A program made the translations under genes and the position numbers. From Chrysogorgia sp. JL179-B06 (Eukaryota > Cnidaria > Anthozoa > Scleralcyonacea > Chrysogorgiidae), in contig JAYKKM010000225.1 in NCBI GenBank assembly GCA_035772405.1, forward strand, positions 1,228,501 through 1,292,500: DNA of 64,000 nucleotides, written 5' to 3'. Each line of letters opens with the position of its first letter. Position 1 is the stretch's first letter. The notes under the pieces were generated by a model. The model searched no databases. It was not told the DNA's origin and worked only from the letters and a program-made list of their open reading frames with translations. Positions 45,520-57,406 of the stretch are shown here, one piece after another.

Positions 45520-46980
45520 CTGACTTATACTAACTAGGTTACCTACAAGGTAGCGAATGCTGCCTTCCCAAGCACATGAAAAATTACAAAAAAATAATAT
45601 TTTTCAATTTAGTCCAAAAATTTCAACAATGTCATGAGTTCCGCTAGTTTTATGTTATTCCACTAGTTTAACCATGCAGGATAATAAAAAGACTTTCTAC
45701 TATCCATGGTTTAACGACATAACATTACTAATTTTCAAAACAGTTGCTGGAAAACTGAAATTTCACACTACGGGTTGTTTTGAAAGGCATGAAGTCGTTG
45801 CCATACCGGTGTCGGATAGCGTCAGGATTACGTCAACGTTATGTTATTTCAGTCGACAGAAACTTCGAAGGCGCATATTTAGAAAGCGCGCGCTTGGGTT
45901 TTCTTAAGGTTTACGATGCTCGTTCTTTCTATCCATATCAATAAATGCCGGTAAAAGCGAATGCAAGTAAGTGTTTGATTGGAGCAAATAAGTGTTTTAC
46001 ACACCCCTATAAATAGTATACACAAGTTTTACAGGGGCATTGTAATACCAAACTGATGGAATTTTCATGTGTAGTTAGATTTCATCCTGATAATTCACAC
46101 GAGGCTGTATTTCTACTGAAATTATAATTAACATACGATGAGGATGGAATAGATATTTATGGTGAGTCGTCTTAACAAATCAAAACATAACACGAAAACC
46201 CGCAATGAAAAAAAAACGAACGAAAAACACGGCACATGGTAACGCAAGATTAAAAATTGAAATTCGACAAGTGCCAGGCACATGAGATCCACTCACACGC
46301 CAAGTTTGATTTGATTTCATAAACAACTCTGCGATTGGTGGCATTTTGAATTTTCAAGATGCTACGCGGGCGTGCAAGATGGCCTTTTCTAGAAAAATGA
46401 AAGTTTTTCAACCTCATTTATGATAATTATGCTAATTTATATTAACATAATGTATCTTGTTCGGGAAATTTAAAAGCACAAAAGCCGGTTTATTGGGCTT
46501 TCAGAAAATGTATAGATTTCGCAACAGTTATGATTATTTCCAGAGATATCAATAGAACAAAGAGGAGGTTCAATTTTGGATGTTTTTCAGCTGGACAGGA
46601 AAGAGTTAATAAGCAATAACAGGTAAACTGAAAATAATCGTAGAGAAAGCGTCAAAGGAAAAGCAGTTTATTTGATGTTGAATTGAAAATAATCAATGTA
46701 ATAACCAGTTTAACAAAGTAAAAATGGTCAGTGAGAAAAAAAGGAACCCCCTTCTCTGCTCCCCCTACTCCCTCAAGCAGAGGTTAAGGATTAGAAGTTA
46801 CCTGGAGCAGAGTCTCTGCAGAAATCCAAGGCCCGCACCGGAGCTCATACTAAAAAACACATTGTGCAAGCTATCCACAAACACTATACTCCAGATATAT
46901 CAGTAGAACAAAGGGACAGGAAAGAGTTGAGTGGTACTACGATCAAATTTTTACCTATCGATATTTTTACGTATATATAA
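45520..46980. other. no recognisable gene
   Basis: AT-rich DNA with only short frames. No terminal repeats or splice-flanked coding detected. Confidence 0.5.
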
Positions 46981-46985
46981 AGCAG

Positions 46986-47160
46986 AGCTGCTAAATATTA
47001 CTCGGTCGAAACCGTTTTGCGATTTGACGATGGCAAGTATTATTTTTCTGACTCCGAATCTGGAGTTGTTATGCCGCCATTAATCGATCATGCTCTTGAC
47101 CAGCGTAAGGAAGTGGCGTCAGATTCTCAACGCGAAGACTCCACATGGCTAATTCTTCAA
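46986..47160 (+). CDS. weak candidate exon, unknown protein
   Basis: An open frame of about 58 codons with protein-like composition (KYYSVETVLRFDDGKYYFSD, SESGVVMPPLIDHALDQRKE, DSTWLILQ) between a possible AAAGCAG acceptor and CAA|GTAAAT donor. A TATA-like GTATATATAAAG sits just upstream. I recognise no family and find no partner exon. Confidence 0.25.
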
Positions 47161-47172
47161 GTAAATCCATAG

Positions 47173-48335
47173 TGATCAAGGTCCTTTTTTCAAAATTTTC
47201 GTCTGAAATGCTGGACATTTCGACATCTACTTCTCGAAGAAAACAAGTGAATTCAGGCGTAGCATTGGGAGTCTGACGTCATAAATAATATTACCTTTCG
47301 AAATTGCGGGCTCACTTGGTAATAGCAGAGTGATCTCAAAGCTCAAAATACCCTGAAATACTATTCTATGCTAAAAAAAATCGAAAAAACGGGGGTGAAT
47401 TTACTTTAACGAGCATTTAATATAATATAGAGAGAATCCCAACCAACTTCATTAACCTCCATATATATATCGAAAAGAATGGTAGCGTTTAATAACCTCA
47501 ATGATTTTGAAACTTAAGTTAGTTTAAAAACAGCTACATACATATTGTTTGACATATAAACAAGACTTAGGCAAAAGATTCCTTCTTACCAATAGACTAT
47601 TTTCACGCACATGCATTTTTCAGTGAACCAATATCATGGTAGACATTTTCATTACACGACCATCTACTTCACTATTCTTGGTGTGTATATGTAACGTCAT
47701 TATCGTTTTGCTTATCTGCAATTAGTGTAATTTCATCCAACATGCCGAAATTGTCTTTGTTCCTTGAATCTTTGGGAATTGGCAGTTAAGTGCTCCACAG
47801 CAACTGCTATAGCCTTATCGCATGATTTTGAAAATGGTCTATTAATTTTAGAACCTCACTGATATATATCTTCTGCTATTTTTACAAATTATGTTTCAGT
47901 CTGCGCGAAATGAATTCTGGTTAAATGTTGCGGGTTCCCATCTTTTTCGGCACGGGCAATGGGGAGGATTCCGTCCAAGTAACTGACCTTTTAGGTTTGC
48001 AATTCGATTGTTTCACCGCTAAAATGACGTTAAGTATTTTAGATTTTGACTGCAATGTCTCAGCAAGCCATAACAAATAGTCTACATTGCAGTACACAGT
48101 ACTGATACAAATTTGATAGATATAAATAAAGAATTCTGAATAAATAAATCCACCAGCGACTTCAATTCTAACTAAAACACATCTGATGTTGCAAGCTATA
48201 TACATACATCCATCATGACAGACACAGGTAAATAATTTATCTAACGGCTCGAGTTAATAAATATCATTTTTAAAAGTGTTCATTCTAACTTGTGAATACA
48301 TCAACAGGGATCTCCTCTCTCTTTACCAAATGGTG
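47173..48335. other. no gene seen; probable 3' flank of the five-cysteine gene
   Basis: Downstream (minus strand) of the stop at 48336. Likely 3' UTR and intergenic sequence. AATAAA-type signals occur on the minus strand but cannot be ranked. Confidence 0.4.
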
Positions 48336-48886
48336 TTAAAAATGAGGATTTCCACGGTCTTGTGTCGTAATGTCGTCCGTGTTTTCCATCTTGATGGACA
48401 TAATTATATTACGATCGTAATCGACGTTTCCTTTCGAAGCACTTTCTTTTGCAGTACTATCTTGCATAGCTGACGCAAACGGCGCGGTTGAAAAACTCGA
48501 GAAAACTGAACCACCATCTTTCACAACACCCTGTTCGCCAAGAGGATCATGGGAAAGTATAGCTTTTACAACTATCGCCAGTTTTGCCGCCTTTGGTTTT
48601 CGACCCCTCTTTTGTTTCACTTTGTTAGTTTTCTTTTTGACTACCGGGCTCTCCGTTTTATTCACCTTCTTGTAAGGAATGCACTTGCGACATATCTTCA
48701 CACGGTGAATACCAGCCGTAAAAAGATGTTTAAACTTTTCGGGAGCAGTTTGTAAAGTGCAGCAACTGTATGATTTTTGCACGTGTTTGTCACACACCGC
48801 GCAATGTATTCCGCAGGTTCTCACTTTTTCTGGTTGGTCGGTCTTCTCGCTTTTATCCACTTTTATTTTCATTTGAGGCGATTTTC
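48336..48886 (-). CDS. five-cysteine motif protein, probable last exon (motif copy 2)
   Basis: Begins after a TTTCTTTGTAG acceptor in phase 1 and runs 183 codons to a TAA at 48336. It carries C-x2-C-x9-C-x23-C-x2-C (CAVCDKHVQKSYSCC ... RVKICRKC) preceded by a second Cys pair (TCGIHC), then a strongly basic tract KVKQKRGRKPKAAK with an AT-hook-like RGRKP. Last comes a Ser/Asp-rich tail. The motif has the same spacing and the same SY-x-C ... AP ... F ... V-(K/R)-(I/V)-CRKC residues as the exon at 51436. It probably binds zinc and DNA. I do not recognise the family; ZAD-like domains have a similar C2..C2 layout but different spacing. Confidence 0.75.
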
Positions 48887-50207
48887 CTACAAAGAAATAT
48901 GAAAGACGTAAAACAATTATGAGTTGGTAAATCTAAAAGAGACGTAAACTGATACAATAATACAACGCACACGTAGAAAAAATCAAAATACAGTATTGCC
49001 AAAACTGTGAAATTTTAATAAAAACACTTATACGGGTAAATCTTGTAACATTTAACGTATATGTTTCTTGTTTTTTTTTAACTGATTATGAATACTAGTA
49101 AATGATGTTGGAGGTGGTACATGTTAAACTATGCTAAAAATTAAACGGGATTTAAGAAAATAATAAGAATATATAACGAGTAGCAGAGAAAGACGCTCTT
49201 TCTTATTATATGCATGCAGCAGTGGTTCATTTATACGACCCTGAAGACAAAGGTCGTGGAAATCTATTTGTCCAAAATGTAACTCAACCCGAGGTCTCAT
49301 CGAAGCAATCCACTGCTGCAACTAACATTAATCCTGCACTCTACTTTTATTTATCTATACATGGGACCAGAGTAATTGACGTACGCTGTTGCGGCCACCC
49401 AGTCACGTTTATAAGGCAAACCTAATAAATAAAAAAAAGAGAAGGTACCTACTGGTGCCGGTAATTATTTCGGCACTTAGTACGCCAATCTTTTAGGATG
49501 TTTGATTCGTATTTAGTAACATTGCCCACGCAGTATACTATAATTTTATATCATCATTTAGTATAACAACAGTATTTACTGCCAGATGACTGTCGTTCTA
49601 GCTAATAAGAATAAACAGCAAGGCACAAGACCATTAGATCAGTATTTTTTGTGTATATCGAAACAAAAATCAGGAAAATAATATTGTTTACTGTTGTATA
49701 TATAAATGTTAAACATTCACATATACAAAAATATTTCAAGCAATATTACAAAATGAAAGATATATGTCATTAAAGTAAATATTGCCTACCTATATATCCC
49801 TGATAATTTCAGTCGCATTTACAAGCACTCTATACTAAAGCGAAAAACACAGCGTTGTCTCACTTGCTGTACAGGCCTTAAAACGAGATACTATCAATAA
49901 CACGAAGCGATTGTTCCTAGCCTGCATGGAATTACGACATAGTTCCAATATACAAATACTAATACGAGCTGAATGAGCCAAGCTAAGACATTCCGCGCCT
50001 TCACGACCGTTCAGGAAATCCTGAGCAATAGAATTAAGATCATGCACGAGATCCAGTTTGTCTTTGTAGACTTATAGGCATAGCGCGAGTGTAGCCAAGG
50101 TTTTTTAGTAGCGCTGTTCATCCTTAGATACAATCGACGGTATTTCAATAGATTCATAACTGCGTTCATTTCATATTCCAAAAAGGCACTTTTTGCCATT
50201 TTGACCA
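48887..50207. other. intron of the five-cysteine gene, no extra gene seen
   Basis: Contains only short frames; the one at 49210-49425 is not supported by splice sites or conservation. Confidence 0.45.
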
Positions 50208-51270
50208 GTTACGGTCGATGCCACCATTTCACAGGCGTTAACGCGTCACATCCTGTCCTTCTGAAACACGATGCAAATCGCATTTTCATCACTGATTTTC
50301 ATACACCAACGATGGCGGTTAATTTGAACGAGACATGCGGGTAAATGCAGGAATTGCTCCGACCTGTCATTGCACGATAAAAATAGTAACAACAGTGTCA
50401 ATGGTGTATAATGAAATACTCTATCAAAACGACAAAACGCTGTTTACATATTTATCTATATCTAAAATATACCAACGAATACACGGAAACCTGGTTGTCT
50501 TAAACTCATGTTATAAATATTTCCGCACGATTTATATTACCGGGAGATTGAAGACGTATGAATTCAACACACGACCGAGAATAAGAAATATAGTTTAATT
50601 TAACACCACAATTGACAAACAACAAGAACGTATGCTTAATTGCTATTCCGTACTTTATACTTACATGAGTGCTGAATAAACTTTACTTTCAAAAACACTA
50701 AACACTAACCTTAAAACACTAAACACTAACCTTAAAACACTAAACACTAACCTTAAAACACTAAACACTAACCTTAAAACTAACCCTGGTTTAGTACGGA
50801 ATAGCTCTAAGCATACATTCTTGTTGTTTGTGGCATTAAAATATATTTCTGATTCTCGATCGTGTGTTCATTATGAATTCATATGAATTCATTCATACGT
50901 CTTCAATCTCCCGTTAATATAAATCGTGCGAAAATATTTATAACATGAGTTCAACTGTTCAAGACATAACCATTCTTTCTCTCTTTATTTATTAAATACA
51001 ATCGATAGGTTTCCGTGTATTCATTGCCGTTGATCTATTTAGATATCGATAAATATAGAGTAATTCTACACCATTGACACTGTTGTTACTATTTTTATCG
51101 TGCAATGACAGGTCGGAGCAATTCCTGCATTTAGCCGCATGTCTCGTTCAAATTAACCGCCAGCGTTGGTGTATGAAAATCAGTGATGAAAATGCGGTTT
51201 GCGTGGCGTGAAATTTTCATACGCGTGTGCGATCATATCGTGAAATGGTGGCATCGACCGTAACTGGTGG
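50208..51270. mobile_element. 1.06-kb palindromic foldback element
   Basis: Arms of about 480 bp (50208-50690 and 50786-51270) are complementary over most of their length. Examples: ACGGTCGATGCCACCATTTC A / TGAAATGGTGGCATCGACCG, GGAATTGCTCCGACCTGTCA / its complement, GGGAGATTGAAGACGTATGA / its complement. The loop is a 22-bp minisatellite. No ORF with homology. It sits in the intron between the two five-cysteine exons. Confidence 0.9.
50692..50786. repeat. 22-bp minisatellite
   Basis: Four copies of AAAACACTAAACACTAACCT then TA forming the loop of the foldback element. Confidence 0.93.
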
Positions 51271-51435
51271 CAACGACGAAACGGAAAATTGCCGCGCCGC
51301 CTATGACTGTCAAACGTGGAGTTTTCGATCGTAGTATACTGGTTGCTTTTTTGTAATGTAAATGGTTAATCTAATTATTTGCTCAACCTAAGATTAAGAA
51401 TCGTCTAAGAAAAAAGTAAAACAAATTCAACACAC

Positions 51436-52296
51436 CTGGTTTTGGACCACGCGCTTTTGCTGCTTTCTTCATGAAAGACCTCTCAACTTTCCTCAGATCA
51501 TCATACTTTTTATTCGGTTTCCACGCACGTTTGGTGTTCACCACCAAGTCGTGGCTCATTCCTTTACGAGCCTCAAACATCTCTCCAATTTTCTTCTCGG
51601 GAACATTTGACGAGGGAACGTTCTTTGCCGCCACGTGATAGACCGCTGTCTTGGTGACTTTCGGCTCAGGTCTTGGCACTGGTGCTGTAGCATCCTCACT
51701 AGTATTGGAAAGACTAGTGCTTTGGTTGCTCTGTAAATCATCATTGTTCATTTCAAAGTCATTTTCAACTTTATCGCTTTCCCTTATGTTATTCATGAAA
51801 TCTGTCGAATACAAATCTAATTCTTTTAAAAACAAATTCTTTTCCACAGGATCGTCGACGTTGAATCTTTGAAGCAAGGTTTTGCGCATTGGTTGAACAG
51901 GGCGCTGCAACGGAGAGGTTGTTTTGTCACTTTCAAACGGATACACTTCGTTATTTTTACTATTTTCGCGACCATCCTTTAGTTGCTTCAAATCACGTAC
52001 CACGAAGTCAAAAGCCTTTGTTCGTCGGTCAGCGGTCATTCCAAGGGGGATTTTCATTTGGCGAATTTGAGCAGAATAGGATGCTAAGCTTGATATGGCT
52101 ACGTTTTCTAAGCAGCTTTCTTTCGAAGTGAGACATTTTCGACAAACGCGAACCTTCTGATCGCTATCATCGAACGCTTTCCTCAAATAGGAAGGAGCAG
52201 CGAATTTAGTTAGACAGCGATAGCTTCTGAAATGAAGTAGACCACAGATGTCACATCTTGGAGAAATTTTCATGGGAGTCGCACTGTCATTTGCTT
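51436..52296 (-). CDS. five-cysteine motif protein, large internal exon (motif copy 1)
   Basis: An 861-nt exon, phase 1 at both ends (acceptor TTTTCATAG, donor CCAG|GTGTGT), 286 codons plus split codons. Near the start lies C-x2-C-x9-C-x23-C-x2-C (RCDICGLLHFRSYRC ... VRVCRKC). The middle is acidic and Ser/Asn-rich, probably disordered (NNDDLQSNQSTSLSNTSED). The end is basic (RKVERSFMKKAAKARGPKPG). Phase compatibility lets it join the acidic exon at 58961 upstream and the exon at 48336 downstream, which starts with the same motif. It looks like an internal exon duplication or shuffling unit. A nuclear protein is likely from the basic patches; function unknown. Confidence 0.75.
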
Positions 52297-53309
52297 CTAT
52301 GAAAATAACGACAAACAACCCCATTAGATTTAGGAATGACTAGTTTCCTACGGCACGAAGTATAGTAGGAAAGTGTATTCATTACGTTAAATAGCAAGTA
52401 TTCCCAAGAGCTAGAAGGTGTGTCAGAAGCAAGTGTATAAAATAAATCGTTATTCAAGAAACGGCATCTTGGTCAGTTAAAGTCGTCAGCTCAAACTTGA
52501 ACGTTGAAGAAATAACAACATTTTCGCAATTTATAATTGCTGAGCGTGCAGCGAGTTGGTATCTTGGTCCCGCCCATTCCTGGAGACATTAGTGGAAGGT
52601 TTTTTCTGGCCTCCCTGATACCAGCTATGGCGATGGAGTGGCGCGTTGAACACGAAGAAGCAACATTAAGTTAATATTTGTATTATGAACTCAGTCTTTC
52701 ATTAATTTTGATAAACCGATAAGAGAATTCAGTAACTACTCTACTTACATTAACAGGCCTTTGTAAATACGAATAACAAATTATCGATACGTTACAATAA
52801 CGAGCTGTCATCAACGACACTGGACCACAGCGTTTCTCATATCATATGGTTGTTGCGCTGTTTGTTTGCGTCAATTAGAAATGAATGAAGTATATCCGAT
52901 GCCGCGTGACGAAGATCACACTACACCCCCTGCGTACACTAACGGCGTTTGTTGTTTCACTGTATTTTTCGTTCATTGTTTGAACTTTTAGTTTTCGTTC
53001 ATTGTTTTAAATTTCCACGCCGAAATTGATCGAGAAATTTTAATAGTCCTTTCCAGCATATTTGGGTCACTGCCCACGAAATAACAACCTCGTGCCCAGG
53101 GTCTTATCTCCGCTCCCCGCTCCCGCAGCTTCAAAGTAGAGAATACAGGAAATGTGTTGCAATAACTAACCAACCTCATCGTGAAGACATTGTTAATTCA
53201 TATGCAACGAAAGTCTATTCTTTTAAACTGAAACGGGTTTCTATGATCACAACGAAATTATTGACGGTGAATCAAAAGCTCCATAATCATGACAAACTAC
53301 CAAACGTTT
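52297..53309. other. intron, no gene seen
   Basis: Short frames only. GTTTTCGTTCATTGTTTGAA words repeat near 52970-53000. Confidence 0.45.
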
Positions 53310-53773
53310 AAAATGCCTATCCGGAGTTTGGGGAATTATATATTTCTGATCATTGTAATCTCTTAAGAATTGTAAAATATCTTGTGCGAAAATTTCATCT
53401 TCACACCTTTTCTTCCTGCTAAAGTGATTTACTATTCACAGGAAATGACGTCAAAGCAGGACACGCAAAAACATTGCACAGTGATTCAGCAGTGAAATAC
53501 AAAGAAATATTGAGAATTGAGTGAATTTTGTCTAAATAGGTGTGTTTAAAGTTCAGAGCCAAACTTTATTTGTATTTCACTGTTGAATTAGTGTGCAATG
53601 ACTTCGCGTGTCGATGCTTTGACGTCATTTCCTGTGAATAGTAAATCAACTTTAGCAGGGCGAAAAGGCATGAAGATCACATTTTTGGCTAACGACAAGA
53701 TATATTACATTTCTTCTTGGTAGAACCCAAAGATCACGAATATGTAAAATCCCCAAACTCCGGATAAGCACTT
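53310..53773. mobile_element. MITE family E, copy 3 (expanded centre)
   Basis: The outer arms match copies 1 and 2 (AAATGCCTATCCGGAGTTTG ... CTCCGGATAAGCACTTT, GTAATATATC-type inner arms). The centre has an additional inverted segment (GTGAAATACAAAGAAATATT ... AACTTTATTTGTATTTCACT) enclosed by AGGAAATGACGTCAAAGCAG and its complement. Confidence 0.85.
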
Positions 53774-53897
53774 TAATTTCTACTGCGCTTTTCTGTTGAA
53801 CATGGAAATGGAATTTAAAAATAAAGATTAAAGCCCAGCAAATAACATTTAGACATGACATGACAGAAATTTGAAAAATATTTTATTAGCTGTATTA

Positions 53898-53929
53898 ACG
53901 TTTCGTTGCGACATATGCAACATCTTCAG
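53898..53929 (-). ncRNA. hammerhead ribozyme core (Penelope-type relic)
   Basis: Minus strand: CTGAAGA (fits CUGANGA), T, GTTGC, loop ATATGTC, GCAAC, then GAAACGTT. Stem II is a perfect five pairs with a different sequence from the copies at 41.4 and 61.3 kb, so compensatory change has preserved the helix. Downstream words (AATGTTATTTGCTGGGC) resemble those beside the 41-45 kb Penelope remnant. Stem I is not clear. Confidence 0.6.
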
Positions 53930-53984
53930 AGCGATTTAAATCATTTGATACAAGTAGATATACATATATACACAGTTCATTCAG

Positions 53985-54290
53985 TATTAGGTTACAAAAC
54001 GGTCAACTTCCAGGACTACTTCCGGAAATCGTTTTTTATTAGGTCAGCTGAACTGTGGAACACTCTCCCATCTAGTCTCAAATCCTACAATTCTCTCGCT
54101 CTATTTAAGTCTAGTCTCCACAAAATTTACTCAATCAAACTACTTGCCTATAGCCCCCCTGGTTATGTCCAAAAAAATTAAGTCCAATTGGGACGTAAGT
54201 CCTGTTCCTTTCTCCTGTCACACCTGTCTTAATCGCTGTATTTGTATGTACTTTTTGTGTTAATAGTAACTTGTAAATATATTGTGACAA
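53985..54290 (+). pseudogene. LINE C-terminal fragment
   Basis: About 60 codons: LGYKTVNFQDYFRKSFFIRS, AELWNTLPSSLKSYNSLALF KSSLHKIY, the terminal W-N-x-LP ... FK-x-L-x-K block of CR1/jockey-like LINE ORF2. Followed by a 3' UTR ending CTTGTAAATATATTGTGAC. 5'-truncated at the junction with the hammerhead relic. Confidence 0.7.
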
Positions 54291-55042
54291 ATTCATTAAA
54301 CTAAAATGTTTTTAAAAACGATTACAACGGTCAAATATATATGATAACGATTGGTCAAGAGATTAAATTCAAATGTTGGCCAAGTTAATGAAACTTAGGT
54401 CAGGGTTAAGTGGGATTAAACAAAGTTAGAATAGCGAAAGTGGGACAGAACTTATGTTGGTTGAGACTTGGCTTAAGTTCCCTGAGTATAACAGTTCAAA
54501 TTTATAAGGTGAGGTTAACAGTTCAAACTTATAAATTATACGGTTCCAGCCATATAAACCTTGAATGAAGATGAATAATTTTATGCCAAAAAGCAAACGC
54601 AATGGTCACAAGCAGATTCTAGTTGGCGGCCTAAGCTAATTTCAAACGAAAATCGAAATCTGAACTACTTATTTAAAAAAACCAAATGAGACAAGTTGAT
54701 ATTTTTACGAACATCCTGAAGTTCTAACTTCGGTGATATTTTTGCCCGAGTTTGTCCTGCTTGCAGGGGCTGTATTTTGAAGTTTATAAGATACAGACAA
54801 GTAAATAAAATATCTTTGTGCCATCGAGAAATGCAGCCAACGCGCATCGACCAATCAGAAGCGTTCATATATGAAATATATGTTATAAAAGACGGTTAGT
54901 TTACGAGTGAATACGTGTTTAGTGGACAGCATATTCTCTTTCCTAGAATTAACAATAATCAGTAAGTGTACAAGTGCGTAGAATTACCAATAGTTGGTAT
55001 ACATGTAGGGTTATAGATCCTAACCCCAATCTTAATCCTACA
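54291..55042. other. no recognisable gene
   Basis: Contains AAGTTCAAACTTATAAATTA-type short direct repeats (near 54500) only. Confidence 0.5.
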
Positions 55043-55430
55043 TGCAGTGGCGTAGCCAAGTCCAGGGCCCACCCGGGCACTGGTCCGGTACGGACAACTA
55101 TAATCAGTTTTAAAAAAATGTTGTTGTCTAGTGGTTACCACCATGTCTATGAGCTGGGAGACCCGGGTTCAAGGTCGGACCACCACTCAGACCGGTGTTA
55201 AAATAATTGAGAAGGTGCTGCCTTTGCAACAACACCAGCAAATGGTAAGACTTTCGGGTCTTCTCGGAAAACGACCTTAAATCGTAGGCCCTCGGAACCT
55301 CTATCAATTGGGTTTTCCGTTTACCTAACTAAGAGTGATAAACTGAATAGTGGAACGCTTAAAACATGAGCCTCTGGCTTGGATAAATAGGGCAACCTTA
55401 TCCTGCGTGATCGACTGTAAATAAATCATA
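55043..55430 (+). mobile_element. tRNA-derived SINE beside an hAT-type terminus
   Basis: CAGTGGCGTAGCCAAG at 55045 is a typical hAT-type terminal sequence; its partner end was not found. From about 55112, TGTTGTCTAGTGGTTACCAC (A box) and GACCCGGGTTCAAGGTCGG (B box) form a tRNA-like head. A non-tRNA body follows (GGTGCTGCCTTTGCAACAAC, TTCTCGGAAAACGACCTTAA ATCGTAGG, GATAAACTGAATAG), as in SINEs of marine invertebrates. Confidence 0.65.
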
Positions 55431-55751
55431 TTACTAAACTAGAATTAAACATACTATGGAAATCATAAAACTGTGGAAAGATGCGGCCTTCTGTTACTCG
55501 TGTCGCCTTTTTACCACCGACTGTAGAAAGCAGAACAATCATTCACTCGAGTTCGGAAATGGAAATATGCTTCACGGAAAAATGGGATAATCGTACGTCA
55601 CAACACCTGTGTTTCACATAAATAAGCAATGTTTATATCGTTAATCGTTATACTCATGCAAGCTAATTCAGACTGCCATGACACTCTCTGCCGTGAATAC
55701 AGGCGCAATTCGAAAGATGCTTTTCGGCGCTCAAACGGATGAAGACTCTCT

Positions 55752-55842
55752 CCTCCGCAGAAGTTCACACTCGTCAGCGGTTCCTCACGTAAAAAATAGA
55801 AAAACTCACGGAAACCTCTGCGGAGGAGAGAGGGATGATGAA
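55752..55842. mobile_element. short relative of MITE family F
   Basis: CTCTCTCCTCCGCAGAAGTT and AACCTCTGCGGAGGAGAGAG are inverted ends around about 50 bp. They share the CTCCGCAGAGGTT border with 31858 and 32760. A single half-end (TCTCTCCTCCGCGG) is at 56788. Confidence 0.75.
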
Positions 55843-55859
55843 TCAACGATATTCAGAGA

Positions 55860-57406
55860 CTAACTGACCTTCAGACCTTGCAATCATTTCATGAGAGAGC
55901 TAGCTCTCTAATGGTCACTTAGCCAGCTGTGTGCAGTCTATAGCCGGAAACTACAGAAAACCGTTTTCTGGCTAGAGACTGCTCGCAGGCACACTCGATG
56001 ACTGTATGTTTATTTTTGGCTTGTCTTTATATGATTATATTTCCGTGTTATATGATATCTAATCGTGTGCATTAGATTACACGTCATTATCAGAGGGAAT
56101 AACAGTTTATAGTTGACATTGAAAGAGTGCTAGTCAAAGAATCAAAGGACCAAATTAGTGTATCAGTGACTTCGTATTTGTAACCGCTTTGCAAAGGCAA
56201 GCGCAGGACTGATATGTAAGTACTGTAGATTCAGTTATCTCGTAGTTCCTAATGTATGAGCGCGCCTTAAGCATCTCATACGTGTAGTGTCGAAATATTT
56301 GTAGAAGATGACAAATTGTCTTATATATCGCTTTACGATAACTTAGAATGACGCGCGGCTATCTTAATTTATTCTAGTTTACGGGCTACAACGATTGATG
56401 TGAACGAATAAAGGAACTTTATTCTACTTTACGTCGATTGTTATAAAGTCAGTAAAATAGTCCTTTCACAGGATCAACACCTCTTGACCTCCTCGATAGT
56501 TTCGATCTTGAGAGTCGTATCTGTACTGTAAATGCATATTACATAGAGTAAACATTATTTTATAAACAGACGTAGAAGAGTTTGCCGCACTTCACAAAAA
56601 TCAGAGGATTTAATGTCACAATAGATGTTTGCGTTAATTTGACAAATTCAAAATAAAATAAAAGCTGCACTTTAGACATTTTACGTATAACAGAATTAAT
56701 ATTAAGACATAGAGTAAACATTATTTTATAAACAGACGTAGAAGAGTTTGCCGCACTTCACAAAAATCAGTACTTGCACCTAAATCTCTCTCCTCCGCGG
56801 CTTAGAGGTGGCCTAGGGAAGAGGGACCCCTGGGGAACTTATTGGGCGTGAGAGGAAAATCGTAGGACAAGCGTGGCATCCCTAGGCCCCGCGCTCCACA
56901 CATGGATACGGGTATTTTGCATACGTTTCCACTTGCCAATGTTATGTTATGTTAGTAAATTAAAAGGAAGGATTAAAAGAGATGGATTACTAGTTGCCAA
57001 AGCAGCAAAGCTATTATACTGTATCATCTATTTGTATTAAGTCTATATTTTTGTTAAAGAAGTCTAATTTTGTTGGAAATGAAATCTTGGATGCCAGTCA
57101 CCTGGTTCCCTGGGAAATTGGTCTACCCTGCCTACCCCTAACCGCTAATCCTAACACCCTCTGCCTAGAGTATAATCCTATTAACCTCTCCCCCTGCAAG
57201 GGATTTCCACATCTAAGTTTCTAACCCCCCCCCCCCCCCCACCCCCACCCCTAAACCCTAACCACCTACACAAGTTACTGATTACCGTTAATTTTACCCA
57301 TCATACTTTGTGTATCAACCCAAGGACATACAGTAGGATGGCCAGGTACTTCAATTTGAATAAGAATTGATGTCCCTGCATTTTATCTTTAATAATTTCA
57401 CATAAT
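55860..57406. repeat. non-coding stretch with a duplicated 65-bp block and telomere-like C-rich run
   Basis: ACATAGAGTAAACATTATTT through CGCACTTCACAAAAATCAG occurs at 56543-56607 and again at 56708-56771. At 57225-57262 a C14 run leads into CCCCTAAACCCTAACC. No gene seen. Confidence 0.7.
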
